Below, piece by piece: positions 35,301-48,678 of a stretch of DNA of 64,000 nucleotides (positions are counted from its first letter, which is position 1; the number at the start of each line of letters is the position of its first letter). Made by a program: the position numbers and the translations under genes. The DNA lies in assembly GCA_033297075.1 (NCBI GenBank), contig MU858075.1:8446-72445 (forward strand), read 5' to 3'. The notes beneath the pieces are model-generated. The model had not been told where the DNA came from. It was given only the letters and a program-made list of their open reading frames with translations, and did no database searches. The DNA comes from Rhypophila decipiens (Eukaryota > Ascomycota > Sordariomycetes > Sordariales > Naviculisporaceae).

Positions 35301-37794
35301 CTTCTGGTATTACTCAAAGGCAAACCCGGCATGTCGCCTCAGTCTTCGTATTTGACAAGTGCCGTCTTAGTCAACCCCCGAAAATCAGGTTTTCAAAGAT
35401 ACTCTCATGTTTTTATTTGAACAGACAAGAAGGATAATCCCGCCTTGTCTCTTTTCTTTTTCCCTAACCTTGCCGTGAACTAAAAACTCAGACATATTTA
35501 GACCCTTACAAAAGTACCGCCTATCCAGCCCCCTAGACCTTAGCAACCACTTGACTGCCTCTCTCCCCTGTATTTTGCCGAGAAACAGCAAATAGGGTCT
35601 CAAATCGAAACCGCGCTTGATGGAATCTTCACAGTAGCTGCTCCACCAAATACTCGTATTGGTTCCTAATGATAGATGCCGCCCATCCAAGCAAATAGCT
35701 AGCTCCCTGTAAACAGAGCTTCCAGAGAAAGAAGGGGTTTCGTTCCTTTTTCCTTCCTCTTCTTCTTTCTTTCCCGCCTCTTGCTTGCATCGCCCATGCA
35801 TCTTGCCACGATCCAGCATGTCGTGACATGTAGTACAGCCCGAATGGAGAAAAGCTGATATATCGAGAAAAAGAAAAAGACTGTTCAACACCAAACTAAT
35901 CCCCCCCACTCATTGGCCGCCTCGCCTGGTCCTGGGGTACCACAAAGCACCGAAACGTACGGACATGTAACGTGAGAAACAGATGCATATCACGACGCTT
36001 TTTGTTTGCAATCCCCGAGCCATGTCTCATCGAATTGGAAGACTATTGCCTAATGAAGCTAGTTCGTACCTGAACGTCAATTTAAATACAGTTGAAAAGT
36101 AAAAGAAAACAGAGGCAAGCACCAGACCAAAAACAAACCTTGGGAAACAAAATACGGTGTCTGTACGAGTATGGCATACGTAGATGGATGGATCAACCAC
36201 CTCCTATCCACACCACCAACTTACACCAGGGAAACAACCTCAAAACACCTACGCCTCCGCCACGGTCAGGACCGAAAGGGCGGGCAAGGCGGGCAACGGG
36301 CAGCGGACAGCCGGCAACAACAGTAAAGCTAGATTTTATAATTTATCAAACAAGCGCGCTCAGCGTAGCTTTTTGCCCTGAGCAGCAGACAAGCTTTGCC
36401 CATTTGTGCCCACGGCCAGATATCTTACCGCCACCAAGGCCTGATTATGGGGGCGGGCACAGGTTCACAAAGAAGCAGAGAATCCACAAAAGGCATACGT
36501 GTCCCTCACAGAATGACCGATGTGATCTCTGAAAGCATGGAAGAAAAAAGAAGAATACCTAGTCTCGGCCCACGGTTAGGGTCCACCCAAGCAAGCAAGC
36601 CACGACGTCCCTTGCCATGCCCGAGGAGCTAATGAGCAAACGGTCGAGGAACGGGACTGTCCCATATGCCACGCCGTGCCATACCGGTAGGTCCGCCCCT
36701 ATCCCCCAAACTCTATGGTTCGCCGCGTCAGAGCTGATGCATCGTGCCTTGCAGTGTCTCAGTCAAATACGCCAATGGAAACATCAGGTGAGAATTCCCA
36801 ATCTTCAGTTGCACTCACATAGTGTGGTAGACCTCATATCAGAGATGCCGGTGAATGATACAATCGCATGGAAATCCAGGTCATAACCAATTGCAACGGT
36901 AAGAAATTCAACAGCAGGGAACTCGAAGGAGAAGAAAAATTCACCGAGGGACGGACGGACACCAGAAATTTGCTGTAACGATTGGTGACATAGATAGACC
37001 AATATGAACCCCCTAGACACCCAAATACCGGCTCCCATAGAGAATAATGAGTCAATCTGGTATTCGTGAAAAGAACCGCCCCTTTAACAAAGAGGATAAA
37101 CGAGATAATACTCCAGATATGAGTTGCCAGGAGACAACGATATTGATAACAAACAAGTGACGCGCACCCGATCTGCCGCGAGGCATTCCATTCTTTTCAA
37201 CCCAATTCAGCCCCGTAATCTGCGCCGATTTGTTGTGGTAATGAATAAGTAATACCCATAGTAGCCATGCAAAAAAAAGAAAAGAAAAAAAACCCCATTG
37301 TAACACCATGCTTCGGTGAGAAAGCACTTATTGAGAAAGCACCAAGAACCACCAGGGGCCGTTGCGCGTGCTATCAGAGATAAAGGCCCCTACCGCTCAG
37401 ACAAGCAGACAATACTGAAAACCCTCAACATGCGATAATACCCAAATCAAACAAAAGTCAAAAGGCTCCAACCAAGTCCGCATCAGAGCGTGATAAGTAA
37501 TTTGAAGCTTTCGATAGTCCGCCACGGGAAGGAAATATAGCTTGACACACAGCCGATTGACAAGGAATCGAAGTTTCCCGAGACAGAATTGCTCTTATTG
37601 CCATTCGATGGTAGCCGAGGCGAAGAAATCCACAGTGGGTATATGTCGTACCATACTCATAAGTCTAACCGCAGATAGAAATCGCCCAATTAGCACCTGA
37701 CCAGCAGATTGAAACCCCGACTCGCATGGGGCCATCTCATCGGCCTTTTCTACCGGCAGCTCCAAGACCCCATCTAATCATCAGTATAACCATA
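32332..37794. other. gene-poor stretch without a supported gene
   Basis: 5.5 kb with only short overlapping frames on both strands (longest about 185 codons at 33753-34310 and 174 codons at 35909-35385), none with a recognisable domain or complete splice model. Base composition is not AT-rich. It ends in the 3' flank of the Zn2Cys6 gene. Confidence 0.4.
32953..33004. repeat. perfect 26-bp tandem duplication
   Basis: A 26-base unit beginning GTACATTTAAAG occurs twice head to tail without a mismatch (32953-32978 and 32979-33004). Confidence 0.97.
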
Positions 37795-39104
37795 TTATCG
37801 CCGGCGGTCCAACTTGCCGAGCATGCTGCGATCAATATCACGGCCCGGTCCGCGATCCCGCGATTCAGGAGAGCCTATCAAGTGATTTAGGCTCATCGGA
37901 TTCGCAGATGGCTGAGATGTTGGTGGAGGCCCAGTTGGACTAGTCCGACGCGCGGCGTCGGATGGGCCTTGGTCATAGCCAGTCGGTGGGTAGGAGTGAT
38001 AGGCCATAGGTGGCGTACCGTTGCTGTGATTCGATGAAGGGGATCGTCGGCGTGGATCGTCGTCTTTCGGATAGTTTGGGGGAGGCAGCCGAAGATCGTG
38101 ACCATCCTCTGGCGGGCGGGTCCTTCGACGTGCCATATCCCTTTCCCTATCATCGAGGGGCGGATACTGGCTCGTGGTGGGAGAATGTGCTGGGGGAGGC
38201 GGATAGTCGGAAGGAGTCACCGAATACGTCTGCGGTCCTGGGCCCGACTGCCCTGACGTTGGAGCGAGAGGCTGACCGTATGCTCCATAAAGAAGAGTGC
38301 CAGGTGGCACCCCGCCGGCGATGGCTGAGACCGGGACAAAAGCGGTCGAGGCATTCGAAGATACGGGCTGGAAAACACAGTCGATTTTCAGCTTGTCACA
38401 GTTGGTGCATTTTCCATTTGGCGTGTTGGCATATCCGCTGCAGCGAATCTGTCAAGCTCGTTAGTAGAGTTCAGAGCGATCTGGTGCAATTTAGAGACAA
38501 ATCCTACCTTCCGTTTCCTGCAATACCGGCAAGCGATGGATGTTCTCTGCCTAGGCGCTGCCTGAGGCTGCTGCGGCGGGGGTTGTTGTTGAGGAGGATA
38601 CTGATAACCATGCTGGGGTGCATACGGAGCGTAAGCATACGGCGCGGGCCTCTGGGCATCCGCTTGAGTGCCGTAATACGGGTCTGGATATGCGGGCCGG
38701 TCATATTGCCGGCTGTGCTCGTCGTACTGTCTTGGGCCCTCATACCGGGAGCGGTCGTCATAGGGTCTTCGATCCGAGGATGGAGGTGGGGGATAGCGCG
38801 GTTCCGCTGGCGGGGCGTAGCCATTCGCAGTTGCTGGAGGTTCGGATGGCCAAGCCCGCTGATCCTGGGCGTATCTGGGATCGGGATATCGTGGGTCTGG
38901 CGGGTACATGGCTGCCGGAGGGGGAGGAGGTGCGACCGGCTGGTATGCTGACATGGGCGGAAGACTCATGCTGCTCGGCGGGCCTGAGGGAAGCGGATAT
39001 TGCCGTCTTCTGTCGCTTTCGTCGTCGGGGGGAGGGGGATAGCTTGACCCGTCTGAGGTTTCTCTTGGTGGGTAGCCCCGGCTTCCTCTGTGGTTGTCTG
39101 CCAT
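37795..39104 (-). CDS. proline-rich Zn2Cys6 transcription factor
   Basis: Exons on the minus strand are 39104-38508 and 38448-37795, with an intron at 38449-38507 (GTAGGA, CTAAC branch, TTGACAG); 416 residues. The DNA-binding cluster is complete only after splicing: C192-x2-C195-x6-C202-x10-C213-x2-C216-x6-C223 (ACRYCRKRK joined to IRCSGYANTPNGKCTNCDKL). The intron falls between the second and third cysteines. The cluster lies in mid-protein, not at the N-terminus. The first 185 residues are Pro/Tyr/Asp/Arg-rich and disordered, and the C-terminal half is again Pro/Ser/Arg-rich; no fungal-specific-TF middle homology region is visible. It is expected to act in the nucleus as a regulator. The target is unknown. 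The start is the first in-frame ATG. Confidence 0.88.
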
Positions 39105-42100
39105 ACTATGGCGAACTGTGGCGGGCGCCAGACTGGAATGAAATTGATACAAGACAATTTGCTGTTTGCTTGCCCTTGCAGATTCGAGGGCCGATGCGCT
39201 ATACTATACCGAACCTTTGTTCCCGAGCCCAAACGGTTGGCAACGTTGAGGGTGGAGAATAGCGGAAGGGCGGGACCAGCTTTGGTAATCGAATGATGAC
39301 GAGCTCTCACCACTGAGGTCTGTGGGTGACGCAACGAATGGATGAAGCGGAGAAATCCCACTAGAGCCAAGGTTGGCAGGGGACGATGAGCAGTAGCTGG
39401 GGTGTCGGACTCGATATTGATAGAAGAAGAAAAATATCAATTGTGGAAGCGACCAAGAGGTCCAAGAAGACGGAATGGGAGGGAGGGCGGGCAAAATGTG
39501 TGTTGCAACGGGAAGAGATCAGCCCTTTTATTAGAGGGCGGGAGCTCCCTCGAGCTGACGGGACTATAGTTTGAGTTAGCACTGAAAGTCTAAATCGTGA
39601 CCGAATTTTACGGGCAAAAAAAGTTTGCAGGGTAAAATAGACTTTGTGTAGGTTTTGACACAAAGGCTCCTGATTGAACTTTGCTGGAGGATCACGACAA
39701 ACAAGAGCCCCAGAAAATTAAAATAAAAACCACCAAGTGCAAGAAAGCTGCATCACGTCAAACAGCCGACCAGCTCGTTAACCCGCGACTCCCAGCAATT
39801 TTTGGATCTTGCTTGCTTTCGCTTGAGGCGCTGAGGGGCGGCGTTGGCTGACGGTCCGCAAGGAGAGATGGGGCAGAGGGGCATCACGGTGGGAATAAAT
39901 CAGATGTATCTGTACATGAAGGGAGACAGTGCAATGACGGTGTCGGGCCAGAAGAATGAGTGGACGACAGGCAGTAAGAAATCTGAGTCGTCTTGCATGC
40001 TGCAGCAACCCAGAGAGCTGCACCGTGAAGGATTGCTCTTTGTCCTCTGTCCCTTTGACCGCCTCCTCAACCAAGCAGGAAGAGAGTGCTCCACACTCCC
40101 ACCCCCAATTCGACGAGGGAGTTGACGACCGGAGGACGTGGACAGTCAAGAGTGTCGAGGGGCTCATGGCAGAACGAATGAATGCAATCCGAGTAGATGA
40201 CGTACCTTGGGTCGACTATGACAATTGACTTGACCAATACAATGATGTTGTGCTATAACAGGACGGTTCAGCGATCGAGTTCGACTGACGGTCCGTCGGC
40301 TTGTCGTCGAGAGTAGTTGCTTGCTGGACGTTGTGTTCTGCTGTGAAGATTGCTGCACCACTCGCACAGAGCTTGACCTGGACTGGAGGATGGCCGTCGT
40401 CCTTTACAGGTGTCTTCGAGTCAGTCCCGAGATCTTGGTTTGCCCAACGCCTAGAGTACTTGAGCAGACCACTGGGCGCGCTTTGAAGTTGGAGCCTTGT
40501 TAGGCCGAACCTGCTTGGGCGAATGGATGTGATGTGTCGGAGTGTTTAGGTTTTGGTGGTGATGCAAGTCGTGAACAAAGAAAAAGAAAGGGATACGGGA
40601 AATCAAACCCTATCACGGGCGAAACCGTCCGTGACGCATACGTAGATGGATCTGGTATGGGATGCATAGGCCACTCTTTCACTCACCTGCTATCAACGTA
40701 AAACTTTTTCCTGGATGTCGAAACCTCAGACTGTCATGCATACGTGTACAGATACCAAGTTCAATCCAAGTTCTGTGGCGTACAAAGTGCTGAGAGGTGG
40801 ACACCGAGAAAGTTTGTTATTAGATGGGGGAAAAAAGCCCAAGGTCTGAAGAAACGGGCAAGCTACGAAAAAAAAAGTGAAAGGCAGAGAGGAAGGGAAG
40901 AACCAGCCCCTGTTATGACGGATTCAGTACTGGCTCGGGGCCCACGGGGTGTTGGTCACAGGTGCAGGGATACGATCCAAGGCACTCCGTACTGGGACTT
41001 GGATACCAGATTCGCAAAGTTGGTGGGTGGTGTGGAGAGGAGAGAGCTGTGGAGGGGTGGCTTGCTTGGAAGCTGCAATCGACGCGGTTGCTACCTAGTG
41101 GACATGCAGCGCACAGGCCCTTCCTGGCCTCTGGGCTGGTGCGGCCGGTCCCAGAACCCACTGCAGGGTACACTAGTGTACTTAGCAAATTCCCAGCGAG
41201 AGACCTCAGTACTTCGCGGCTCGGAAGAGTGGGAAGGGGGCAATTGGCGGAGTGGATTGGTGCGATTACCTCTTTCTGCCAAATGCGGGTCACACTGCCA
41301 ATCAGCCACGGGTTCCCAGGGATTGTTCGTAGGCTGTTTCCAGGGGGGTTGCGCCTTAATGTCCGCGCCTAATTCCCTTTTGTAGAACCCACCAGAGCGG
41401 CAGCTGGACAAGGGGTCGCAGTTGGGGCCGCAGGACCTGCCAGCCCAGAAAGAAGACAGAAAAACAAAAGAAGCGAAAAAGAAGATGAGCCTGGTCATTT
41501 CAAAGTTTCTGGAATGTTGCGCCGCGCCTGAAAATCGACAGTTCCGACCCACCGTCCAGACCACGTTGCTAACTCGTAGGATGACAAGCGAACTTTGTGT
41601 TACCATGGTCGGTATTTATATGAGTCCTGATGTCGTCTCTCGGGTATCCCACCAGGCAGACTCATGTACATTATGTTTTTAAAATCCAGATAACTGGTTA
41701 TATCACTTCATGCCAACCCATTGAGCCTGGCCCATCCCTTGCGCTCTTGTGATACATCATTGTTTTTTTTTGCAAACGGGCGGACTTTAATATGGCTCTG
41801 CCCCTTTTCCTCAGATAGAGCCCGGCTTCGAGAAAACAAACCAGCCTGAACCCTGGGTGCGAGCGGAACATGACTCGATTGCTGATCCAATGGAGGATCG
41901 GCGATGAGGCTCCTCCTTGAACTCATTTACTGTACTCTACTTAAGAATATTGACCAAGACCCTGTGGGGTTGAAGGCCTAGCAAGATTCCTCAAATCCGA
42001 CAATTGGCCCACACACAATGTTGGGCCTCCACGGTCCACGGCATGGGAAAACTGCCCCTGGTCTCAGTGGGTCTCTCGGCCCGGGACGACATCCCAAGTC

Positions 42101-43852
42101 GTGTGTCAACGGCACTGGGAGTCTGAACCGGAGTGATGGTTCTTAGCTTCCGTTAACGGCCCGGAGAGCACAAAGAGCCTGTCATGATGTTGCTGGGATC
42201 CACCGCACCTCCGCTGTCCGAGTTTGGTTCCAGCCAACAACTGACAAGGGGCCAGACCGTCTGGCAGCAGACAGATATCGTTGCCACTGGAAAGAGCTGC
42301 TTTGTTGAAGGCATTAAGAAGACGGATGCTATCTGTATTTTCAAATCGTCGTTTGCCACTGCCTCGCTCGCTCGGCCAGTCAAGAGTGGTCCAGCTCCCA
42401 TCAAGAATCGCCACAGAATCGCCATGAGCGATCTGAACAAAGGAGCCCGATAACCAGTTACATCGAGTTCGAGACAACCAAGCAGTACTAGAGGCGTGTG
42501 GCTCGTAGAGGTTCGTCAACAAGATATTCTGTCGCCATCCGGTGGTCATTTGTTGGGTTTGGAGGAAGGGTTGGATAGCAACCCCTCATGCTGGGCTTGG
42601 CTGACCATGTTGAGGCTCCTGGCAAGATTTTGGTCATACAGGTTGGAAAGGGGGCTTCAAAACGCAGAAAGGTCGAGAGAAAAGCTGGATCAATAACCAC
42701 GTGAATAAAGCAACTCAAACGCGTAACGACGGGTCACAAGGGTCGCCCCGATGCTGGGCCGGAACGGTGCGGGAAGCGAGCTGTCTTATTGTTCATGGAT
42801 CTTCACGGGCCCTTCCGTTCTGTGCGGTAAACAAAGCCCATGCCGTCTACTAGTCTCGGCCAAAAGAAGACAACAATGACGGCAATGGGCGGGAAGAACG
42901 ATAAGGAGAAGTACTACCTAACACTCTCGATATGCTGGGAGCGGGGTGTAAGGGCCGGACACGGGCTGCCGGGAAGGGAAATACGTGTGCGTAGTCTGGT
43001 TCGTCCACGGTTCGTGGTTCCAAAAATGAAACTCCGTACGGGGTATGGCAGTTTCCGCCCTTGACTGCTCTCAACTGGACAGCACCACGGCACACATGCA
43101 CAACGAGGAATCGTCAGCCTTGGTCCTGTGGGGTACCCGTCCAGACTGGGATAGCCTGTCCTGCACCAGCGGGAGACGGCAAAGGGAGTCAAGGGACCTT
43201 GCACGGTTCCTTCTCCCATTCCTCCTCATTTTCTTTCCCGCCAGTGAGCTGGGAGAAGGGGGCAAGGGGTGTTCGGGTAGATTTCACACTACAGACTAGC
43301 ATTGTAACACGAGAACGGACCCATCCGTCTGCCCTGGATGCCTTTTTGATGATTCTGGCTAACCCGTATACCGGACTGAGAGGTATACGGAGCTTGAAGC
43401 ATCACGACTTGAATTTTTGGAACTCCCGTCATGCCGTGGGAATAGCCTCGGATAATGTGCACACACTTGTCAGCATCCCAATTGTAAACTGTTGCAGCCA
43501 TGCGTTTGCACTTCGCAGTAGCCAAAAGAACAGAGCAGGAAGGGGTGCCAAGCTGTGTATTGTGGACCAAAGTAGCGTATGGAACAATACGGGTTACATG
43601 CAGACTGGAACAACCTTGGACCTGCCCTGAGCCGAGGTCAGCTGCGAAAAACCAAGGAGACGGACACGGTACAGAATCGAAGGGTCTCATGCTTGACTCG
43701 ACAGGCTAAATGTGATAAACCTGGGGCAATGGAGCTTTGAGATTCTCCAAGGTGGTGTGCACTCGAGGAAAAAAGTGGTGGACGCGGACCGGATGACGCT
43801 GCAACGGCCGGCCAAAAATCCATCATTACCCAGCAGCAATATTAAACGAGAC
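39105..43852. other. long upstream region of the Zn2Cys6 gene, gene-poor
   Basis: 4.7 kb without a supported gene. The sequence just above the ATG contains TTTCATTCCAG, suggesting an intron in the 5' leader. Frames of up to about 210 codons (e.g. 40744-41385) overlap on both strands and are not protein-like. Confidence 0.4.
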
Positions 43853-44172
43853 TCAATTATACCCTCCTTGGAATATGAATCCCATAAACAAGTCAGAAAC
43901 CCCGATATCGCTGTTTCCCTGTAGTGCACGAAGAGAAGAGAAACGAGCTACGAGCTACGAGCTGACAGCGCTTACCTCATACTCGTAGGTATTCTCCCAA
44001 ACAAGCGGTGACGATGACGGGCCGGGTACATCAGCAGGGTTGATCTCGTTGCATCGCGTGGCAACATCGACGGGCCTGGCCGTCCGCGCATCTATTCTTG
44101 CATGGGTGAAAAGACAGACCTCTTCCGGATCCGACCTTGTGAAAATACACCACTTGCTCTTTGCACTGGTGA
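43853..44172 (-). CDS. candidate 3' exons of an unrecognised gene (partial)
   Basis: Minus strand: an exon ending at 43976 (starting at 44172 or 44165, two possible CAG acceptors) joins across an intron at 43919-43975 (GTAAGC...CTACAG, 57 nt) to a last exon 43918-43853 ending in TGA. The combined reading (about 87 codons) looks coding, with segments SDPEEVCLFTHARIDAR, RCNEINPADVPGPSSSPLVW and GNSDIGVSDLFMGF. I could not find the upstream exons with confidence, and there is no in-frame ATG. No family is recognised. It could still be chance, because GC-balanced DNA here is often open in several frames. Confidence 0.27.
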
Positions 44173-47100
44173 CTGGTGTTCATAATGTATGGAGCTTGCA
44201 TACGATACGGGACAGCGTGCCGTCCAAAACGAGGTGAAGGTCTGAACTCGAACGGTGGCTGAATTGAACCCCGACAAGAGCAGGAAGATTACACCGAGCG
44301 AGAATGGCCGAAGACGGGAGGCAATTGCGACACTTTAGCGAGCGCACTCACATCGACACGAGATAGAAAAACACCACAATGTGCATCAAGCCAGGCACCC
44401 GTCCAGAACACAGACCACCGAACGACAAACAGACAGGCACAACAGGACGGCGAGCGACCAAAACGAAATGAGACAGCCGGGAAGACAGCGCTGCATCTCA
44501 GTCTGACTCGCATGATCGATCTAGCAACGCAGAGGCAGGCTCGGGCTACACACAACGGGATGCAGCAGCATCGAGCTCCCGAATTCCCGTGATGCTCCCA
44601 CACACACCATCCAAATCAAGTCAAGTGACATGTCCAGCCCGTCTTGCCGTCACTGGACGGTACTCCTGTCGATCCCGCCAAACGAACCGGGCCGTCGACG
44701 GTTTAATCTCGAGGCATGCAAGTCCCCGATAAACCCTCCAGCCATTTTTGATATATCCTTTTGGCGACCAACAACTGGTCAACTAGCGTCTCATCTCGAG
44801 TCTTGTTAGTGGGAAGCCACCCATTGCTGAGGACTCTAGCCAACCAGGGCAGACTTGGCTGTCTTCCTTCGGTAGAAGCCATTGAAGGACGGGAGAGGTA
44901 CCGAGCGTAGATGTACACGGGTACCTCTACACATCTCCCCACAGGATACGACAGCGGCACCTTGTAATCGCGGTTCTGACCCAGCTCGTCAGATTGTTGC
45001 GCACGGAGGTCGGCAAAATCAAGCTGTCCAAGACACACAGGACCATGGCAAACGGAAAAGAAAGAGACAGGCGCGCGATTTTGCCACGAGTTGTTCTGAT
45101 GATTTGGGATTAGGTGAACACACTCCCACGGTGTATTGCCGGCCAATTTAAATCACCTCTGTACCATGATACATTACACTAGTGGAAAAGTTTCCACTTG
45201 GCCACCACTCGTACGGGAACCGAAGATTTCCCACTGCCCCTCTCTGCAGGGCTCCGTCATTCTTTTGCCGATCACACCGCCCCGTCCTCCGGGATTTCGT
45301 CCCAGTTGAAAACCGCATGTCTACGGGGTATCCGTATGGGATATCATTCTTGAGCTCAAAAGGGTTGTATCAAGGCAGGCAATCTCGCAACACACTGTCC
45401 ATACGAACGATCAATTCCGTGGACTACTCCGTACGTACCGGTAGTGTACAGTACATACATACCGCACTACACGTGTACCATGATGCGCCCAGCAGGTAAC
45501 CCGTCAAGAGATCCTCCGGCTATTTTTTGCATGCATCCAGAAGTGTCGAGGCTTGGCAAAATCCCATTCCCGCCCTTCCACCGCGGGCCGCGGCCGCCAC
45601 CATCAAGACCGTCCATCTCGCCCTTTTTTCTTGCTCGGCTTGTCTTCGTCTCCTCGTGGGCTGTGGATCACAGCATCCACCGATGGAATACGGCAGGTAC
45701 TTGTTACATGGTATCACCAGAACAACTTTGTGCGCTAACCAGGATTAATAGAGTAACGGGCATTGGCAGCATTGGGTCCCGTTCTTCTCAATGGCTCCAT
45801 CATGATACTACCATTATCTTGGTCCCCCTCGAGCGTCAGCACCAATCGAGCCTCTCGCATGTCCCTTGAGAACTCGCCTTGATCAAGTTATCACCAACCT
45901 TCTTTTCCACGGAGCATGATGTTCCATGACTTTTTGCCTGCCGAGGTCGAGTAGCGTGCCTTCACTTCACCTGTTTCCCAAGACGGCTAGTCTGGATCCG
46001 AGGACATGGTATCCCCTGAAGCTGGGGGCTTCCTCAGATCACCCTCCTGGCTTCCCCGAACTATTTTACGGGTTAAAGGCAGAAACGAGCCGCTATGACC
46101 GACAGATAGGTCCAAGACATTTGATTAGTCGGCGTATTGTTTTCTGACCTCCTCCCGTTGCTTTTGTTTCCTGTCTCCTCCAAAATCAGGCCCATTGCGT
46201 CACATCTTCTACGGCAGCCCATGACGTCGGGGTTGAACAGGGGTGGTTGAGTTACAGATAATATCAAATCCTTTCCGACTGCCCTATAGACGTGTATGTC
46301 TTTTCTAGTTATCAACGAGGTTCAGCTTGATTCCTAGTTACAGAGTATCCGTACCCATGTGTTGCTCACTGGAGCACTAGGAACTGCTCTCCCCCTCGAC
46401 CAATGATTATGGCATCAACCCGGCAAGTTCCGGGCTGTAGTCCATGTCTGCTCCAGTGGTCGCCCAGACCTCTTCCCAATTCAAACTGCGGAGGAGAACC
46501 AGAGAATCGGCAGCAACCAATCACGTCTGTGGGACCTGTGTATCATGTGCCGCCCGCCTTTTAGGCTCTTCCCGCGTCCCTGCTCCAACCGGTCAATTAC
46601 TTCCTATAGGCTGGCCGGCCGCACCTAGGTACCTTCCAAAGCAACTCTTGCGTGCAAAAGCGGCTGAGATATTTGCTAGTGTGTGGACTACGGAATAGGT
46701 GCATTTGGGGTGTACGAAGTCGTTAGCTGGTTGGTGAAAGAAGAATCCACGGGATACAGGGATGGTGTCCCAGCAGTTCGGCAGAGGGAGCCCAATCCAG
46801 ATTCCAGAGTAGTGTACTGACTACTGAGGTTCTCGACAAGGTTTTCCAGGACCTATCAAAGAGACAGGCTGCTGGGGAAAAAAGCTACACTTGTCTGCTC
46901 TCCGCGTAAGGCCGATTTTTTTTGCCTTGAATGGGTCTCTCATCGGGATTATCACGTTTCCTCAAACCATTGGCTCGTTCACTGCTTTCCTCAGCTTTGA
47001 CCCCGTTTTGTGCCATATGCATATGTACTTGAAGTTGCCCTCCTATTCCCTCTCTGATCTCTCATTGGATGATCCTACCCAACAACGGAGAGGCGATGGA

Positions 47101-48661
47101 GGTCGAGCACTTGGTGTTGCACACCTAATTCAGAAAGTCAACTAGTATTCGTATCGAAATCTCGATCGATGAATAGCACCGTCTTCTCGTGTTCCCGATC
47201 TCGGCTATAGAGGCTTGAAAGAAGAGTGCGCACTTTGCATTCGCAGCGGCAAGGTCACCGCTATCGAATTTTGTACATATCATACTCTTTTCAGTGTGGC
47301 GGCATCATAATGGCAGCAACAGTTCGGAGACTTCAAGTCCACATCACCAACAGATACGTTCCTCCCTCTGAGGTACCTAGGTGAAGCCTGTGAGTTTCTG
47401 ACGACCTTTTCCTACTGACATCAAAGGTCCTTTCTAACCGTGTCACCTTAATATCGAAAGATATCCGACAAGCCTTTCATTCTGCTGTACCCTCTCAAGG
47501 CCAATTGATCTTGGCTCACATGAAAGCTTCAGTCGACAATGCTGGTTTGTTTCCCTGCTGACATTATACCACACAGTACATGACGAGGGTGAAATTAACG
47601 CGAAAACGCTCTGCCTTGACTGGTATTTCGGCCAATGCCACCCCCGGAACAAATCTCAAGGGACTTTACCACTACACTTCTGCACAAGGCTGCTAACTTG
47701 AACCGGCCATCTAGATTCTTGCAACCAAGAGGTTTCTCCGGACTCCCTTACCTACCGAGCAGATCAAGCCAGCGGTGGGAGAGGTGGTCAGTCGGCCGGT
47801 GACTCGCTTTGAGCACCGTTTCCCTTTGGCGCAGTCAGCCATCTTCCAACGGACCAACGGACAGGGGAAGGTCCAATGCTCTGAGGAGCCACAGATCGAT
47901 CTGGCCCATGAGGGACCGCGAGGATGTCGTAAATGGCGAATTCAAGCAAAATCAGCCAACCGGTCTTTACAAGACCACCACTGCTGCAGGTCAGCCAAAC
48001 GATGATGTTGCTCTGGTTTTCCATCTCTCAGGAACTGACGGCGATGCTGGTGAGCGTTGTCATTCACCCTTGCCGAATTTACCTGCCAGGGTTGTGGAAT
48101 CTTAGACTGGGGTCGCCAATTGAACAATCCACTCCACTGCCTGTCCTGGTCTAGTGCCCGCCAGGGGGGACTAAATCAAATCCACGCACTCACATATGCG
48201 CTAATTCCCAAACTTCATCTGGACAAGCTGCGCTTGCCCGGTCGTTCCGGAATAGGAGATCCATCAATTCAACATGGAACCCCATCCAAGACTCAGGGAC
48301 AAAAGAGCTGATGAATGTCCAGAGGACCGACCTCACCGTTACCTGCTTGCGTTGTGGTGTAATTCGATAAAGCAATTTGTCTCAAAGGGAGTCCGAGACC
48401 ACCCCAGCAAAACCCTGCTGATTTTCCACCCCTCCCCCCTTGTCTGGACTCTGATGACAATGATGAGCAAGGCGGCAATGGGAAGGAACGTCCCGCTCTC
48501 CGTTCCTTTGTCTTGGGATGGGTCCCTTTTAGCCTCCGGCCGAGATAAGGTACCCCGTTCCAGCGCGGGAGCGGCAAGTATGTTGGCGCCCACTGGTGTG
48601 GACAAAAGAGAGCCGGCCTGCCATCCTGCAAAGCGGGCGATTCACTGCAAGGATTCTTTTC

Positions 48662-48678
48662 AAAAAAAAAAAAAAAAA
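48662..48678. repeat. poly-A run
   Basis: Seventeen consecutive A residues on the plus strand. Confidence 0.95.

Noticed and set aside
38010..39262. 313- and 214-codon plus-strand frames
   Set aside because: Antisense of the Zn2Cys6 gene; GC-rich coding DNA suppresses stops on both strands.
41091..41498. 135-codon minus frame starting with a signal-peptide-like MTRLIFFFASFVFLSSFWAG, with TATAAATA at 41613-41620 upstream
   Set aside because: The hydrophobic start comes from a pyrimidine-rich tract that ends like a 3' splice site, and the rest is not protein-like. Kept only as a remote secreted-protein possibility.
44703..44882. 59-codon minus ATG frame of protein-like composition
   Set aside because: The other two frames of the same strand look just as protein-like here, so composition gives no support.
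47942..48375. Two adjacent minus-strand coding-like segments around a GTGAGT donor near 48187
   Set aside because: No acceptor joins them in phase, so no model could be supported.
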